Notes under the pieces: generated by a model
Database searches by the model: none
The model's input: the letters and a program-made list of their open reading frames with translations, nothing else
What the model was told of the DNA's origin: nothing
Assembly: GCA_003343995.1 (NCBI GenBank)
Contig: QAKE01000084.1
Location: 1-64,000 of the forward strand
DNA: 64,000 nt
DNA from: Bacillota bacterium
Lineage (GTDB): Bacteria > Bacillota > Clostridia > Christensenellales > Borkfalkiaceae
Reading direction: 5' to 3'
Position numbers and translations under genes: made by a program
Shown: positions 17,522 through 24,694 of the stretch, one piece after another
Position numbering within the stretch: the stretch's first letter is position 1
Layout: every line of letters starts with the position of its first letter

Positions 17522-18217
17522 ATGGTTAAAGAATTATTGGCATATCAGGAAACGGACGCAAAACTCAAGGCGATCGAACAGGAAATCGCAAACAGCGAAG
17601 AGCGCAGAAAAACCGCCTCCGCGAAGAAATTTCTCGACGGGGTGAACGATTCCGTCGCCGCCCTCGAAAAGCGGGCGAAGGAGCTTTCCGCGGTATACGA
17701 AAGCCTGCTTTCGGCGCACGCCGAGTTTACGGAAACCTTCCGCGAAATCAGCGCGGCGGCGGACGGCGCGGAGGACACCAACGCCGCGGGATACCTGCAG
17801 AAAAAGGCGGACGAGCTGGCGCTGCGCCTCGCCAATCTGGAAAGTCAGGCGTCGGCGCTCAGCGATGAAATCAACGGCGTGTTATCCTCCTTTTCCCAGC
17901 TGAAAAAGAAAACGCAGGCGGCGAAGGAACAGTTCAACGAATACGGACAAAAGTACAAGGAATTGAAACAGAGCCGCGAGGCGGAGCGCTCCGCCATCGA
18001 AAAGGAGCTTGCCGCGCTGGAAAAGTCGGTAGACGCCGCGCTGATGGAAAAATACAAAGCCAAGCGCAAGGATAAGATGTTCCCCGTGCTGTACGAGGTA
18101 AAGGGCAACATGTGCGGCAAGTGCCTGATGGAACTTTCCATGTCCGATTTAAACCGTCTGAAAAGCGAGGAAGTCATCGAGTGCGATAACTGCCGCTGTC
18201 TGATCAGCAAGGCGTAA
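17522..18217 (+). CDS. coiled-coil protein with C4-type zinc ribbon (CdsZ/DUF164-like)
   Basis: 231 aa. Residues about 1-175 form a long coiled coil; the C-terminus carries two CxxC pairs (CGKC and CDNC) that form a zinc ribbon. Relatives include structural proteins with an HP0958/CdsZ fold and the DUF164 family, often beside nif3 as here; proposed roles range from RNA binding to chaperoning. AAGGAG-like site before the ATG and a terminator directly after the stop mark it as the end of the operon. Confidence 0.85.
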   Translation: MVKELLAYQETDAKLKAIEQEIANSEERRKTASAKKFLDGVNDSVAALEKRAKELSAVYESLLSAHAEFTETFREISAAADGAEDTNAAGYLQKKADELALRLANLESQASALSDEINGVLSSFSQLKKKTQAAKEQFNEYGQKYKELKQSREAERSAIEKELAALEKSVDAALMEKYKAKRKDKMFPVLYEVKGNMCGKCLMELSMSDLNRLKSEEVIECDNCRCLISKA

Positions 18218-18224
18218 ACGAAAA

Positions 18225-18247
18225 AAAGACCGGTTTTTCCGGTCTTT
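18225..18247 (+). terminator. intrinsic terminator after the zinc ribbon gene
   Basis: A 9-bp stem (18225-18233 with 18239-18247), loop TTTTT; the stem ends in AAA/TTT, so the T-run is short. It lies only 9 bp before the EamA start. Confidence 0.75.
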
Positions 18248-18256
18248 CCCATTGCT

Positions 18257-19183
18257 ATGCTGAAAGAAAAGAAATTATCGATTGCGGGAAAGTTCCTGCT
18301 GCTCGCGGCGACGCTCGTCTGGGGGACGTCCTTTTTCATCACCAAGGACGCGCTGAACGATTTTCCCCCGCTCTTTGTTTTGGCGTTCCGCTTTTTGCTC
18401 GGCGGCGCGCTGCTGCTCGCCGTGTTCCATCAAAGCGCGTTCCGCCTGACGGGCGCGGGCTTTTTGTGGGCGCTGCTGCTCGGCGTCGTCACCGCCGCGG
18501 CGTACATCTTGCAAACCTACGGCATCAAAATTTCGGGTTCCGCCTCCAAAACGGCGGTTTTGACAGTTACATACTGCATTTTCGTGCCCTTCATGTGTTT
18601 CGCGTTCTTTCGGGAAAGACCGAGCGCGCACCACGTCGTGGCGGCGGCGCTGTGCTTTTGCGGCATCGGGCTGATTTCCATCAACGGCGGCTTTTCGCTG
18701 AATTGGGGCGACGCGCTGAGTCTGGCGAGCGGGATATTCTTCGCCCTGCAGATCATCGTCGGAAAAAAGCTCATTCAAAGCGGGGCGGCGCTCGGCGGAC
18801 TGCCCGTCGCGCTCCTCGCGGTGGGGATTATCTGCGGCGTTTCCTCCGTGCTGTTTGAAAGCGGGGAATACTTTGCGATGTCCTTTTCGTGGCAGACGAT
18901 CTGGCCGCTTTTGTATCTGGCGGTGCTCTGCACCTGCGCGGCGCAGGCATTTCAGATCGTGGGGCAGAAGTGGACTTCCGCCAACGAAACGGCGCTCATA
19001 TTAAGTTTTGAATCGGTGTTCGGGGCGGCGTTCGGCATCGCCTTCGGCGGCGACGAGGCGAACGCCCGCATGATTATCGGGTTCGTCCTCGTGTTCGCGG
19101 CGGTTTTGGTGTGCGAAACGAAGATGGGCGCCGTTTTCCGCAGGAAAAATAAAAAAACAGAAGGAGAAAACGAAGATGATTAG
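18257..19183 (+). CDS. EamA/DMT superfamily transporter
   Basis: 308 aa with ten hydrophobic segments arranged as two EamA repeats; the first begins LLAATLVWGTSFFITKDAL and contains the RFLLGGALLL stretch. DMT members export metabolites, amino acids or drugs. Substrate not predictable. The ATG follows the upstream terminator by nine bases and has no Shine-Dalgarno; no later Met is clearly better because the first helix would be lost. It overlaps the Dabb gene by eight bases. Confidence 0.85.
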   Translation: MLKEKKLSIAGKFLLLAATLVWGTSFFITKDALNDFPPLFVLAFRFLLGGALLLAVFHQSAFRLTGAGFLWALLLGVVTAAAYILQTYGIKISGSASKTAVLTVTYCIFVPFMCFAFFRERPSAHHVVAAALCFCGIGLISINGGFSLNWGDALSLASGIFFALQIIVGKKLIQSGAALGGLPVALLAVGIICGVSSVLFESGEYFAMSFSWQTIWPLLYLAVLCTCAAQAFQIVGQKWTSANETALILSFESVFGAAFGIAFGGDEANARMIIGFVLVFAAVLVCETKMGAVFRRKNKKTEGENEDD

Positions 19184-19466
19184 ACACGTCGTATGTTTCC
19201 GTTTCAAGGAAAGCGAAAAATCGGCGCTCGGCGCGGCGAAGGAACTGCTTTTGTCGATGGACGGCAAGGTGCCCTCGGCGAAGAAAATCGCCGTACACCT
19301 CGACGAGCTGAAGAGCGCGCGCAGCTTCGATCTGATGCTGGAGGTATGGCTGGAGGATTTCGCCGCGCTGGAAGAATATCAGCGCGACGCCTATCACGCC
19401 GGCACGGTAAAGCCCTTCATGCACGAAAAGGGCGAAACGAGCGTTTCCATGGACTTTACGGAGTAA
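19176..19466 (+). CDS. Dabb (stress-responsive A/B barrel) family protein
   Basis: 96 aa, dimeric ferredoxin-like barrel family. The MIRHVVCFRFKE start and the DLMLEVWLEDFAALEEYQ-HP-like stretch match Dabb proteins, some of which act on small molecules; most have no known function. Good AGAAGGAGAA site inside the EamA gene. Shares an operon with EamA and ends before a terminator. Confidence 0.82.
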   Translation: MIRHVVCFRFKESEKSALGAAKELLLSMDGKVPSAKKIAVHLDELKSARSFDLMLEVWLEDFAALEEYQRDAYHAGTVKPFMHEKGETSVSMDFTE

Positions 19467-19486
19467 TTTGAGCCGCATACAAGAAT

Positions 19487-19551
19487 AAAAAGCCCCCGAC
19501 GGGCGGCGGAGAAACCAAAAGGGCGTTCCCTGCCGAATTTCGGGGGTTTTT
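19487..19551. terminator. Long-loop bidirectional terminator
   Basis: AAAAAGCCCCCGA (19487-19499) pairs with TCGGGGGTTTTT (19540-19551), one bulged base, separated by a 40-nt GC-rich loop. It separates the Dabb gene from a converging minus-strand gene. Confidence 0.6.
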
Positions 19552-19552
19552 A

Positions 19553-19993
19553 TCAAAGCAGCTGTTTCAGCGATTTTTCGCAGGCTTCCTCGTATTCGAG
19601 CAGTTTTTCCGTAAGGGCGCGCGTTTCTTCGCTCATCAGCGCGCCGTCGTCTTTTAACAAACCGTACAGTTCGATGATGCCCATAATCGTGCCTTGAATC
19701 ATCATATCCGCGAGGTGGCGGCGGGAATTGTCCATCGCCGTTTTTAACTTGACGGAGGACCAGAGCATCCCTTTTTTCAGCATGTTGATGTCCTTCGGCT
19801 CGAGTTTCAGCTGCGCCATGGCGGAGGAAATTTCCCCGACGATCTTTTCGTAGCCGTCGTATTCGGCGTTGAGCTCGTTTTTCATCGCCTCGTCCTCGGC
19901 GGCGTCGCGCACGTTGGAAATCGACTGCAGCGCGATGTGCGCGTTGCGGTAAATTTTGTTGAGCGTTTCCTCGTTGATTTTCTTATTTTCCAT
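19553..19993 (-). CDS. hypothetical helical protein (146 aa)
   Basis: Not recognised with confidence. 146 residues, mostly helical, no membrane segments, only M, E, L, K-rich amphipathic stretches that suggest a four-helix bundle (ferritin/DUF2383-like in pattern). The Met at 19993 is chosen because AAGGAG lies just upstream; the frame extends further but without a ribosome site. Converges with the Dabb gene and diverges from rplU. Confidence 0.7.
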   Translation of the reverse strand: MENKKINEETLNKIYRNAHIALQSISNVRDAAEDEAMKNELNAEYDGYEKIVGEISSAMAQLKLEPKDINMLKKGMLWSSVKLKTAMDNSRRHLADMMIQGTIMGIIELYGLLKDDGALMSEETRALTEKLLEYEEACEKSLKQLL

Positions 19994-20061
19994 AAAAAAG
20001 CTCCTTACATTCTTTTTACTGTGGATTTTTGCCCGTTTTTGCAAAAATATACCGCAATCGT

Positions 20062-20090
20062 TTGACAACGGCGGAAAAATGTAATAAAAT
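20062..20090 (+). promoter_or_regulatory. Sigma-A promoter for rplU-rpmA
   Basis: TTGACA (20062-20067), 17-bp spacer, TAAAAT (20085-20090). Close to consensus as expected for ribosomal protein genes. Confidence 0.85.
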
Positions 20091-20099
20091 AGTTTGCGA

Positions 20100-20206
20100 A
20101 CCGCACGGGAGTGGCAGCTAAATCCGTAATTTTTTTCAACGGTGCCACGGCGAAGCGCCGAACGGCGTGGAACGAATTCCGGCGAGATGTCTTAAAGGAG
20201 GCAGTT
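20100..20206 (+). ncRNA. Probable L21 leader (5' UTR of rplU)
   Basis: The 107-nt leader between promoter and rplU can fold: GTGGCA (20111-20116) pairs with TGCCAC (20143-20148), and CGGCG (20148-20152) with CGCCG (20156-20160) in alternative or adjacent stems. Firmicutes carry an L21 leader element at this site that allows autoregulation by ribosomal protein. Match to the Rfam model is inferred from position and stems only. Confidence 0.5.
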
Positions 20207-20515
20207 ATGTACGCGATAGTGGAAAACGGTTCCAAGCAGTACAAAGCGGAAGTCGGGTCCGTGATCAAATTCGAAAAACTCGACGCGAACGTGGGCGACA
20301 AAGTAGAGTTCGCCGTGTTGATGGTTTCCGACGAAAACGGAGTGAAACTCGCCGACGAGGCCAAGGCTTTCAAGGCCGTGGGCGAAGTTACGGAGCAGGG
20401 CAAGTTCAAAAAAGTAGTCGTGTATAAGTACAAGGCGAAAAAGAACGAGAGAAAGAAACAAGGTCATCGCCAGCCGTTCACGGCGGTGAAGATTCTCGAA
20501 ATCACTGCGAAATAA
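20207..20515 (+). CDS. rplU: 50S ribosomal protein L21
   Basis: 102 aa, standard length. The start MYAIVENGSKQYK and the KKxxRKKQGHRQPFT C-terminus are diagnostic. ATG 20207 has AAAGGAGG upstream; earlier in-frame Met falls in the structured leader. In most Firmicutes a prp (ysxB) gene lies between rplU and rpmA; here the gap is only 11 bp. Confidence 0.97.
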   Translation: MYAIVENGSKQYKAEVGSVIKFEKLDANVGDKVEFAVLMVSDENGVKLADEAKAFKAVGEVTEQGKFKKVVVYKYKAKKNERKKQGHRQPFTAVKILEITAK

Positions 20516-20526
20516 GGAGGCTACAA

Positions 20527-20805
20527 ATGTTATTCATAAAATTATTCGCTCACCATAAGGGCGGCGGCAGCACGAAAAACGGCAGAGACAGCGAATCCAA
20601 GCGCCTCGGACCCAAGAAGTCGGACGGTCAGGCGGTTCTCGCGGGCAACATTCTCGTCCGTCAGCGCGGCACGAAGTTCCACGCCGGCAACAACGTCGGC
20701 ATCGGCAGCGACGATACGCTTTTCGCTTTGATCGACGGCGTCGTCAAGTTTGAAAGAAGCGGCAAATGCGACAAGAAGGTCAGCGTTTACGCCAAGGAAA
20801 ATTAA
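20527..20805 (+). CDS. rpmA: 50S ribosomal protein L27 with N-terminal extension
   Basis: 92 aa. The core GGGSTKNGRDSESKRLG and GNILVRQRGTKFHAG is typical; L27's N-terminus reaches the peptidyl transferase centre. Seven extra residues (MLFIKLF) precede AHHKGGG, similar to the Firmicutes extension (ending FFA) cut off by the cysteine protease Prp. The cut would fall around F7-A8. AAGGAGG ribosome site. A UUCG-loop terminator follows. Confidence 0.97.
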   Translation: MLFIKLFAHHKGGGSTKNGRDSESKRLGPKKSDGQAVLAGNILVRQRGTKFHAGNNVGIGSDDTLFALIDGVVKFERSGKCDKKVSVYAKEN

Positions 20806-20813
20806 AACGTTTT

Positions 20814-20843
20814 GCGGGTTGTTTCGACAGCCCGCATTTTTTT
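20814..20843 (+). terminator. intrinsic terminator with UUCG tetraloop after rpmA
   Basis: A 9-bp stem (20814-20822 with 20827-20835, one T-G wobble), UUCG loop, then ATTTTTTT to 20843. Strong. The ogg ATG begins four bases after it. Confidence 0.9.
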
Positions 20844-20847
20844 AACC

Positions 20848-21681
20848 ATGGAAAAAATCATCGTAAGCGGCGAATATTTCAACGTTGCGGACACCTTGAA
20901 CTGCGGGCAGGTGTTCCGTTACGAGCCGCATAAAAAGGGCTTTTTGGTGCACAGCGGGGAAAAAAGCTGTTACGCGTATAACGAAAACGGCTGCGCCGTC
21001 GTCGAATGCGAAACGGGCGACGCAGAATATTTTCACCGTTATTTCGATCTGGACGCCGATTACGCGGCGTACGTTAAGGCGGCGGAAGGGAGCGGCGTCA
21101 AAATCCTGCAAAACGCCGCCGCCGTCGGCAAAGGCATCCGAATCCTCAACCAAAATGCGGAGGAAACGGTGATTTCCTTCATCGTTTCGCAAAACAACCG
21201 TATTCCCCGCATCCGCGCCATTCTGAACCGTCTGAGCGAGGACTGCGGCGGAAAGCACGCTTTCGGCGGGGAAAGGTATCCTTCCTTTCCTTCGGCGGAA
21301 ACGCTCGCCGCAAGGGACAAATCGTATTTTTCCGCGGCGGGGCTGGGGTATCGGGACGAATACGTGTTATCCGCCGCAAAGGCGCTGTCGTCGGGCGCGG
21401 CGGCGGGCTGGGCAAAGCTTTCCTCCGTCGATTTAAAAAGCTGCCTTTGTAACTTAAAGGGCGTGGGGGACAAGGTCGCCGCGTGCATCGCCCTCTTCGC
21501 GTTTCACCGTTTCGACGTCTTTCCCGCGGACACGTGGATGGTGAAACTGTATAAAGAGGACTTCGGCGGAACGGAGAAGGACGCCAAAAAAATCGCGGCG
21601 TACTTTGCCGGTCTTTTCGGAAAGAACGCCGGCATTTTTCAGCAGTACATGTTTCATTACAAGAGAAACAAAAAAGAATAA
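20848..21681 (+). CDS. 8-oxoguanine DNA glycosylase (OGG family)
   Basis: 277 aa. Removes 8-oxoguanine opposite C and has AP lyase activity. An N-terminal OGG domain (about 1-100), then the HhH-GPD fold with NNRIPRI, the helix-hairpin-helix LKGVGDKVA bearing the Schiff-base lysine K209, and D228 in FPADTW. The ATG follows a terminator by four bases and no Shine-Dalgarno is visible, so it may be read through or translated weakly. Short gap to the next promoter at 21716. Confidence 0.9.
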   Translation: MEKIIVSGEYFNVADTLNCGQVFRYEPHKKGFLVHSGEKSCYAYNENGCAVVECETGDAEYFHRYFDLDADYAAYVKAAEGSGVKILQNAAAVGKGIRILNQNAEETVISFIVSQNNRIPRIRAILNRLSEDCGGKHAFGGERYPSFPSAETLAARDKSYFSAAGLGYRDEYVLSAAKALSSGAAAGWAKLSSVDLKSCLCNLKGVGDKVAACIALFAFHRFDVFPADTWMVKLYKEDFGGTEKDAKKIAAYFAGLFGKNAGIFQQYMFHYKRNKKE

Positions 21682-21715
21682 ATTGCCCCGCGGGAAAAAA
21701 AGACCGTTGAAAACA

Positions 21716-21744
21716 TTGTCAAAAAATAAGGTTTATGATATACT
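21716..21744 (+). promoter_or_regulatory. Extended -10 promoter for the NifU-like/GGGtGRT pair
   Basis: TTGTCA (21716-21721), 17-bp spacer, TATACT (21739-21744) with TGA upstream as an extended -10. Leader of about 60 nt to the first gene. Confidence 0.8.
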
Positions 21745-21810
21745 AATACAAGGCGGAAGGTTTCCGCAGCGATTACATACCGATAGGAAAGATTTTTTGG
21801 AGGAATAAAA

Positions 21811-22503
21811 ATGCAGCAAACAACAGAAGTAAAAGAAATGACGTGCGTTGCAAAGGGCCCGAACCACGGCCCCGCTCCCATTCCCGAAGAGGCGAAGTGG
21901 GTGCAGGCGAAGGAAATCAGCGATATTTCCGGATTGACGCACGGCGTGGGCTGGTGCGCTCCGCAGCAGGGCGCGTGCAAGCTGACGCTTAACGTGAAAA
22001 AAGGCATCATCGAGGAGGCTTTGGTGGAAACTCTCGGCTGCTCGGGCATGACGCACTCCGCGGCTATGGCGGCGGAAATTCTCACCGGCAAAACCATTTT
22101 GGAAGCGCTCAACACCGACTTGGTGTGCGACGCCATCAACACCGCGATGAGGGAATTGTTCCTGCAAATCGTTTACGGCAGAACGCAGTCGGCGTTCTCG
22201 GAAGACGGTCTGCCCATCGGCGCGGGGCTGGAAGACCTCGGCAAGGGACTCCGTTCTCAGGTCGGCACGATGTTCTCCACGAAGGCGAAGGGACCGAGAT
22301 ACCTCGAAATGGCGGAAGGCTACGTCAACAAAATCGCCCTCGACGAAGACGATCAGATCATCGGCTATTCTTTCACCAACCTCGGCAAAATGATGGATTT
22401 CATCAAAAAGGGACTTACCGCGGACGAAGCGTATAAAAAGGCGTCCGGCCAGTACGGCAGATTCGACGGCGCGGCGAAGTATATCGATCCGAGACACGAA
22501 TAG
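21811..22503 (+). CDS. NifU N-terminal-like iron-sulfur scaffold protein
   Basis: 230 aa. NifU_N/IscU-like core: GWCAPQQGACK and the TLGCSGMTHSAAMAAEILTGKT stretch resemble IscU's Cys-bearing loops, but only two or three Cys align as cluster ligands. A role in assembling or transferring Fe-S clusters is likely from the family; the exact client is unknown. It is followed by a GGGtGRT protein, a pairing conserved in many anaerobes. GGAGGAATAAAA site upstream. Confidence 0.85.
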   Translation: MQQTTEVKEMTCVAKGPNHGPAPIPEEAKWVQAKEISDISGLTHGVGWCAPQQGACKLTLNVKKGIIEEALVETLGCSGMTHSAAMAAEILTGKTILEALNTDLVCDAINTAMRELFLQIVYGRTQSAFSEDGLPIGAGLEDLGKGLRSQVGTMFSTKAKGPRYLEMAEGYVNKIALDEDDQIIGYSFTNLGKMMDFIKKGLTADEAYKKASGQYGRFDGAAKYIDPRHE

Positions 22504-22516
22504 GAGGTAAGCGAAA

Positions 22517-23521
22517 ATGAGTGTTACGTTTGAAAGCTACGAAAGAAGAATTGATAAAATCAACAAAACGCTTGCCGAATACGGCATTAAAGATTTGGAA
22601 GACGCGCGCGCCGTCTGCCTTGAAAAGGGCGTAGACGCGGAAAGCATCGTGCGCGGCATTCAGCCCATCGCCTTTGAAAACGCCGTTTGGGCGTACACCG
22701 TGGGCGCGGCAATCGCCATCAAAAAGGGCTGCACGAAGGCCGCGGACGCGGCGGCGGCGCTGGGTATCGGCTTGCAGAGCTTCTGCATCCCCGGTTCGGT
22801 TGCCGATCAGCGTCAGGTCGGTCTGGGGCACGGCAATCTCGCCGCGATGCTCCTTTCCGAAGAAACCAAGTGCTTCTGCTTCCTCGCGGGGCACGAGTCC
22901 TTCGCGGCGGCGGAAGGCGCCATCGGTATCGCCAAAACGGCGAACAAAGTGCGCAAAACGCCCTTGAAGGTCATTTTGAACGGTCTCGGCAAGGACGCCG
23001 CCTTCATTATCTCGAGAATTAACGGATTCACCTACGTGCAGACCAAGTACGACTACTACACGGGTGAACTCAATATCGTAAAGGAAACAGCTTATTCCGA
23101 AGGCGACAGAGCCAAGGTTAAGTGCTACGGCTGCGACGACGTCAACGAAGGCGTTGCGATCATGCGCCACGAATCGGTAGACGTTTCCATCACGGGCAAC
23201 TCCACCAACCCCACGCGCTTCCAGCACCCCGTTGCCGGCACGTATAAAAAGTGGGCGATCGAAAACGGCAAAAAATACTTCTCCGTTGCCAGCGGCGGCG
23301 GTACGGGCAGAACGCTCCACCCCGACAACATGGCGGCGGGCCCCGCGAGCTACGGCATGACGGACACGATGGGCAGAATGCATTCCGACGCGCAGTTCGC
23401 CGGTTCTTCCTCCGTTCCCGCGCACGTGGAAATGATGGGACTCATCGGCATGGGCAACAACCCGATGGTCGGCGCGTCCGTCGCGGTGGCGGTCGCCGTC
23501 GAAGAAGGCATGAAAAAATAA
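22517..23521 (+). CDS. GGGtGRT family protein
   Basis: 334 aa. The C-terminal signature GGGTGRT (about residue 257-263) that names the family is present, along with SFCIPGSVADQRQVGLGHGN and KCYGCDDVNEGVAIMRHESVDVSITGNSTNP. The fold and function are not established; conservation with the NifU-like gene suggests Fe-S related chemistry. GGAGGT ribosome site overlaps the previous stop. A terminator follows. Confidence 0.92.
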   Translation: MSVTFESYERRIDKINKTLAEYGIKDLEDARAVCLEKGVDAESIVRGIQPIAFENAVWAYTVGAAIAIKKGCTKAADAAAALGIGLQSFCIPGSVADQRQVGLGHGNLAAMLLSEETKCFCFLAGHESFAAAEGAIGIAKTANKVRKTPLKVILNGLGKDAAFIISRINGFTYVQTKYDYYTGELNIVKETAYSEGDRAKVKCYGCDDVNEGVAIMRHESVDVSITGNSTNPTRFQHPVAGTYKKWAIENGKKYFSVASGGGTGRTLHPDNMAAGPASYGMTDTMGRMHSDAQFAGSSSVPAHVEMMGLIGMGNNPMVGASVAVAVAVEEGMKK

Positions 23522-23540
23522 TATCGGCAGAAAAAACCAA

Positions 23541-23570
23541 AAAAGGTACGCAAATCTTTGCGTACCTTTT
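23541..23570. terminator. bidirectional terminator after the GGGtGRT gene
   Basis: AAAAGGTACGCA...TGCGTACCTTTT: 23541-23552 pairs with 23559-23570, flanked by T- and A-rich runs. Serves the GGGtGRT gene (+) and the converging Cys-rich pair (-). Confidence 0.85.
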
Positions 23571-23834
23571 TCATTTTCCTTCTTCCTCCTTCAATATGCT
23601 CGCGATCGCGGAAATCTCTTCAAAAATACCGTCGAGCGTTTGCCGCGCGGCGGCGCGCCGCCGTTGTTTCCGCCCTTCGTCCGATTTCCAGCGTTCGCAG
23701 CCGTAATCCTGCGACACGGTGCCGCCCGTCAGCGCGCATTTACCGATTTTCTGCCGCGCAAAGGTGCTTGCGCCCTTGGTGTAATACGCCCCGTAATGCC
23801 CGCAGTCGCGGCAGTTTTTCGTCCTTTGTTCCAT
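23571..23834 (-). CDS. small four-cysteine protein, paralogue 2
   Basis: 87 aa, unrecognised. Cysteines at 8, 11, 33 and 46 give C-x2-C-x21-C-x12-C, exactly the spacing of the upstream neighbour, and YYTKG, TVS and CExW are shared. The second half is basic then a charged helix. Such a pattern suggests a zinc- or cluster-binding finger, but no binding partner is known. Its ATG follows the upstream stop with no gap, so the pair is co-translated. Confidence 0.72.
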   Translation of the reverse strand: MEQRTKNCRDCGHYGAYYTKGASTFARQKIGKCALTGGTVSQDYGCERWKSDEGRKQRRRAAARQTLDGIFEEISAIASILKEEEGK

Positions 23835-24098
23835 TTAATTATCTTCCTCTTCCAAAATCTGTCTAAGTTCCGTCAGGTTCCGCCGGATGTTTTCCAGCTG
23901 TTTTTTCGCCATCCACTTTTTCGAGCAGGGAGGAACGCGTTCGTCGCTCCATTGCTCGCAGGAAGATATTACGCTCACCGTTTTTTTGTGAAACAGGCAG
24001 TATCCTTCCGCCGCTTTGGCGAACGAGCAATATTCCTTCGTGTAATACCGCTTGAATTTGCTGCATTCGCGGCAAAATGCGCGTTGCTTTTTCTCCAT
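23835..24098 (-). CDS. small four-cysteine protein, paralogue 1
   Basis: 87 aa, unrecognised. Conserved Cys at 9, 12, 34 and 47 (plus C24) match the paralogue's spacing; YYTKE, TVSVIS and CEQW are shared, and the C-terminal helix is charged. Probably arose by tandem duplication. First gene of the minus-strand pair; its promoter (24133-24161) overlaps a large dyad shared with the divergent XRE regulator, so that regulator likely controls both. Confidence 0.72.
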   Translation of the reverse strand: MEKKQRAFCRECSKFKRYYTKEYCSFAKAAEGYCLFHKKTVSVISSCEQWSDERVPPCSKKWMAKKQLENIRRNLTELRQILEEEDN

Positions 24099-24120
24099 AT
24101 CCCGCCTGCCTTTTCAAAAT

Positions 24121-24197
24121 CTCGATAGTTTCATTATATGTGAAGAATTTAAGAAAATCAAGCATTTTTCTTAATTTATTCACATAATAGTATCGAG
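24121..24197. promoter_or_regulatory. Large dyad operator between the Cys-rich pair and the XRE gene
   Basis: Nested inverted repeats: TATGTGAA (24137-24144) with TTCACATA (24179-24186), TTAAGAAAA (24149-24157) with TTTTCTTAA (24166-24174), and outer CTCGATA (24121-24127) with TATCGAG (24191-24197). The dyad covers both divergent promoters. The double-HTH regulator downstream is the natural candidate to bind it. Confidence 0.65.
24133..24161 (-). promoter_or_regulatory. Promoter for the four-cysteine gene pair (minus strand)
   Basis: On the minus strand TTGATT (24156-24161), 17-bp spacer, TATAAT (24133-24138). The opposite gene has only a weaker CATAAT -10 (24183-24188). Both sit inside the dyad. 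Confidence 0.7.
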
Positions 24198-24209
24198 GAA
24201 TGGAAAAAA

Positions 24210-24647
24210 GTGGAAAAAACGGCGTTTAGCGAAAGTTTAAGTGAAATTCTGGCGGAAAGAAACGTCCGTCCGACGGAGTTGGCGAAGGGGGCGGGCGTAT
24301 CGCTGGCAACGGTGTATTCGTGGCTGAGCGGCGCCACCGAGCCGAATTTATCCGCACTCGTGAATATGGCGGACATGTTCGTCTGTTCGGTGGATTTTCT
24401 GGCGGGAAAAAACGCCGACGACTATCCGCCCGCAACGGGCGCGATTTTGCCGCCCTTTGCCGAGCGGGTGAAGGAGATCATGCGGGAAAACGGCGTAACG
24501 AGCTACCGCCTGCGCAAGATTTCCAAATACGACGGCGCGTATTTTTACAATTGGGCGCACGGTTCGGAGCCGCGGCTGTCCACGCTGATCGAGCTTTCCC
24601 GCCTGTTCGAGTGTTCCGTAGACTATCTGATCGGCAGAATAAAATAA
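24210..24647 (+). CDS. XRE-family regulator with two tandem helix-turn-helix domains
   Basis: 145 aa, made of two HTH_3-like units: about residues 6-66 (ILAERNVRPTELAKGAG, then SWLSGATEP) and about 79-145 (IMRENGVTSYRLRKIS, then NWAHGSEP), each ending in a CSVDFL/CSVDYL motif. Two units in one chain could bind a dyad like a dimer. Start is the GTG at 24210, with GAGG 11 bp before; an ATG at 24200 opens only a 9-codon frame. Likely autoregulatory and repressor of the divergent Cys-rich pair (inference). Confidence 0.85.
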   Translation: MEKTAFSESLSEILAERNVRPTELAKGAGVSLATVYSWLSGATEPNLSALVNMADMFVCSVDFLAGKNADDYPPATGAILPPFAERVKEIMRENGVTSYRLRKISKYDGAYFYNWAHGSEPRLSTLIELSRLFECSVDYLIGRIK

Positions 24648-24675
24648 AGGCGGAACGCTGTCGCGTTTCGCCTTT
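24647..24675. terminator. Terminator between XRE gene and the SDR
   Basis: A 12-bp stem (24647-24658 with 24664-24675, one wobble), A/T-flanked. It lies at the XRE stop and before the converging SDR gene; the downstream run is TTTGG, so it may favour the minus-strand transcript. Confidence 0.55.
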
Positions 24676-24694
24676 GGAGGGGGGATCGTTCGAT

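Noticed and set aside
24200..24229. ATG-started 9-codon frame just before the XRE gene
   Set aside because: Its ribosome site would be one base away, and it overlaps the GTG start; a GTG start with normal spacing explains the region better.
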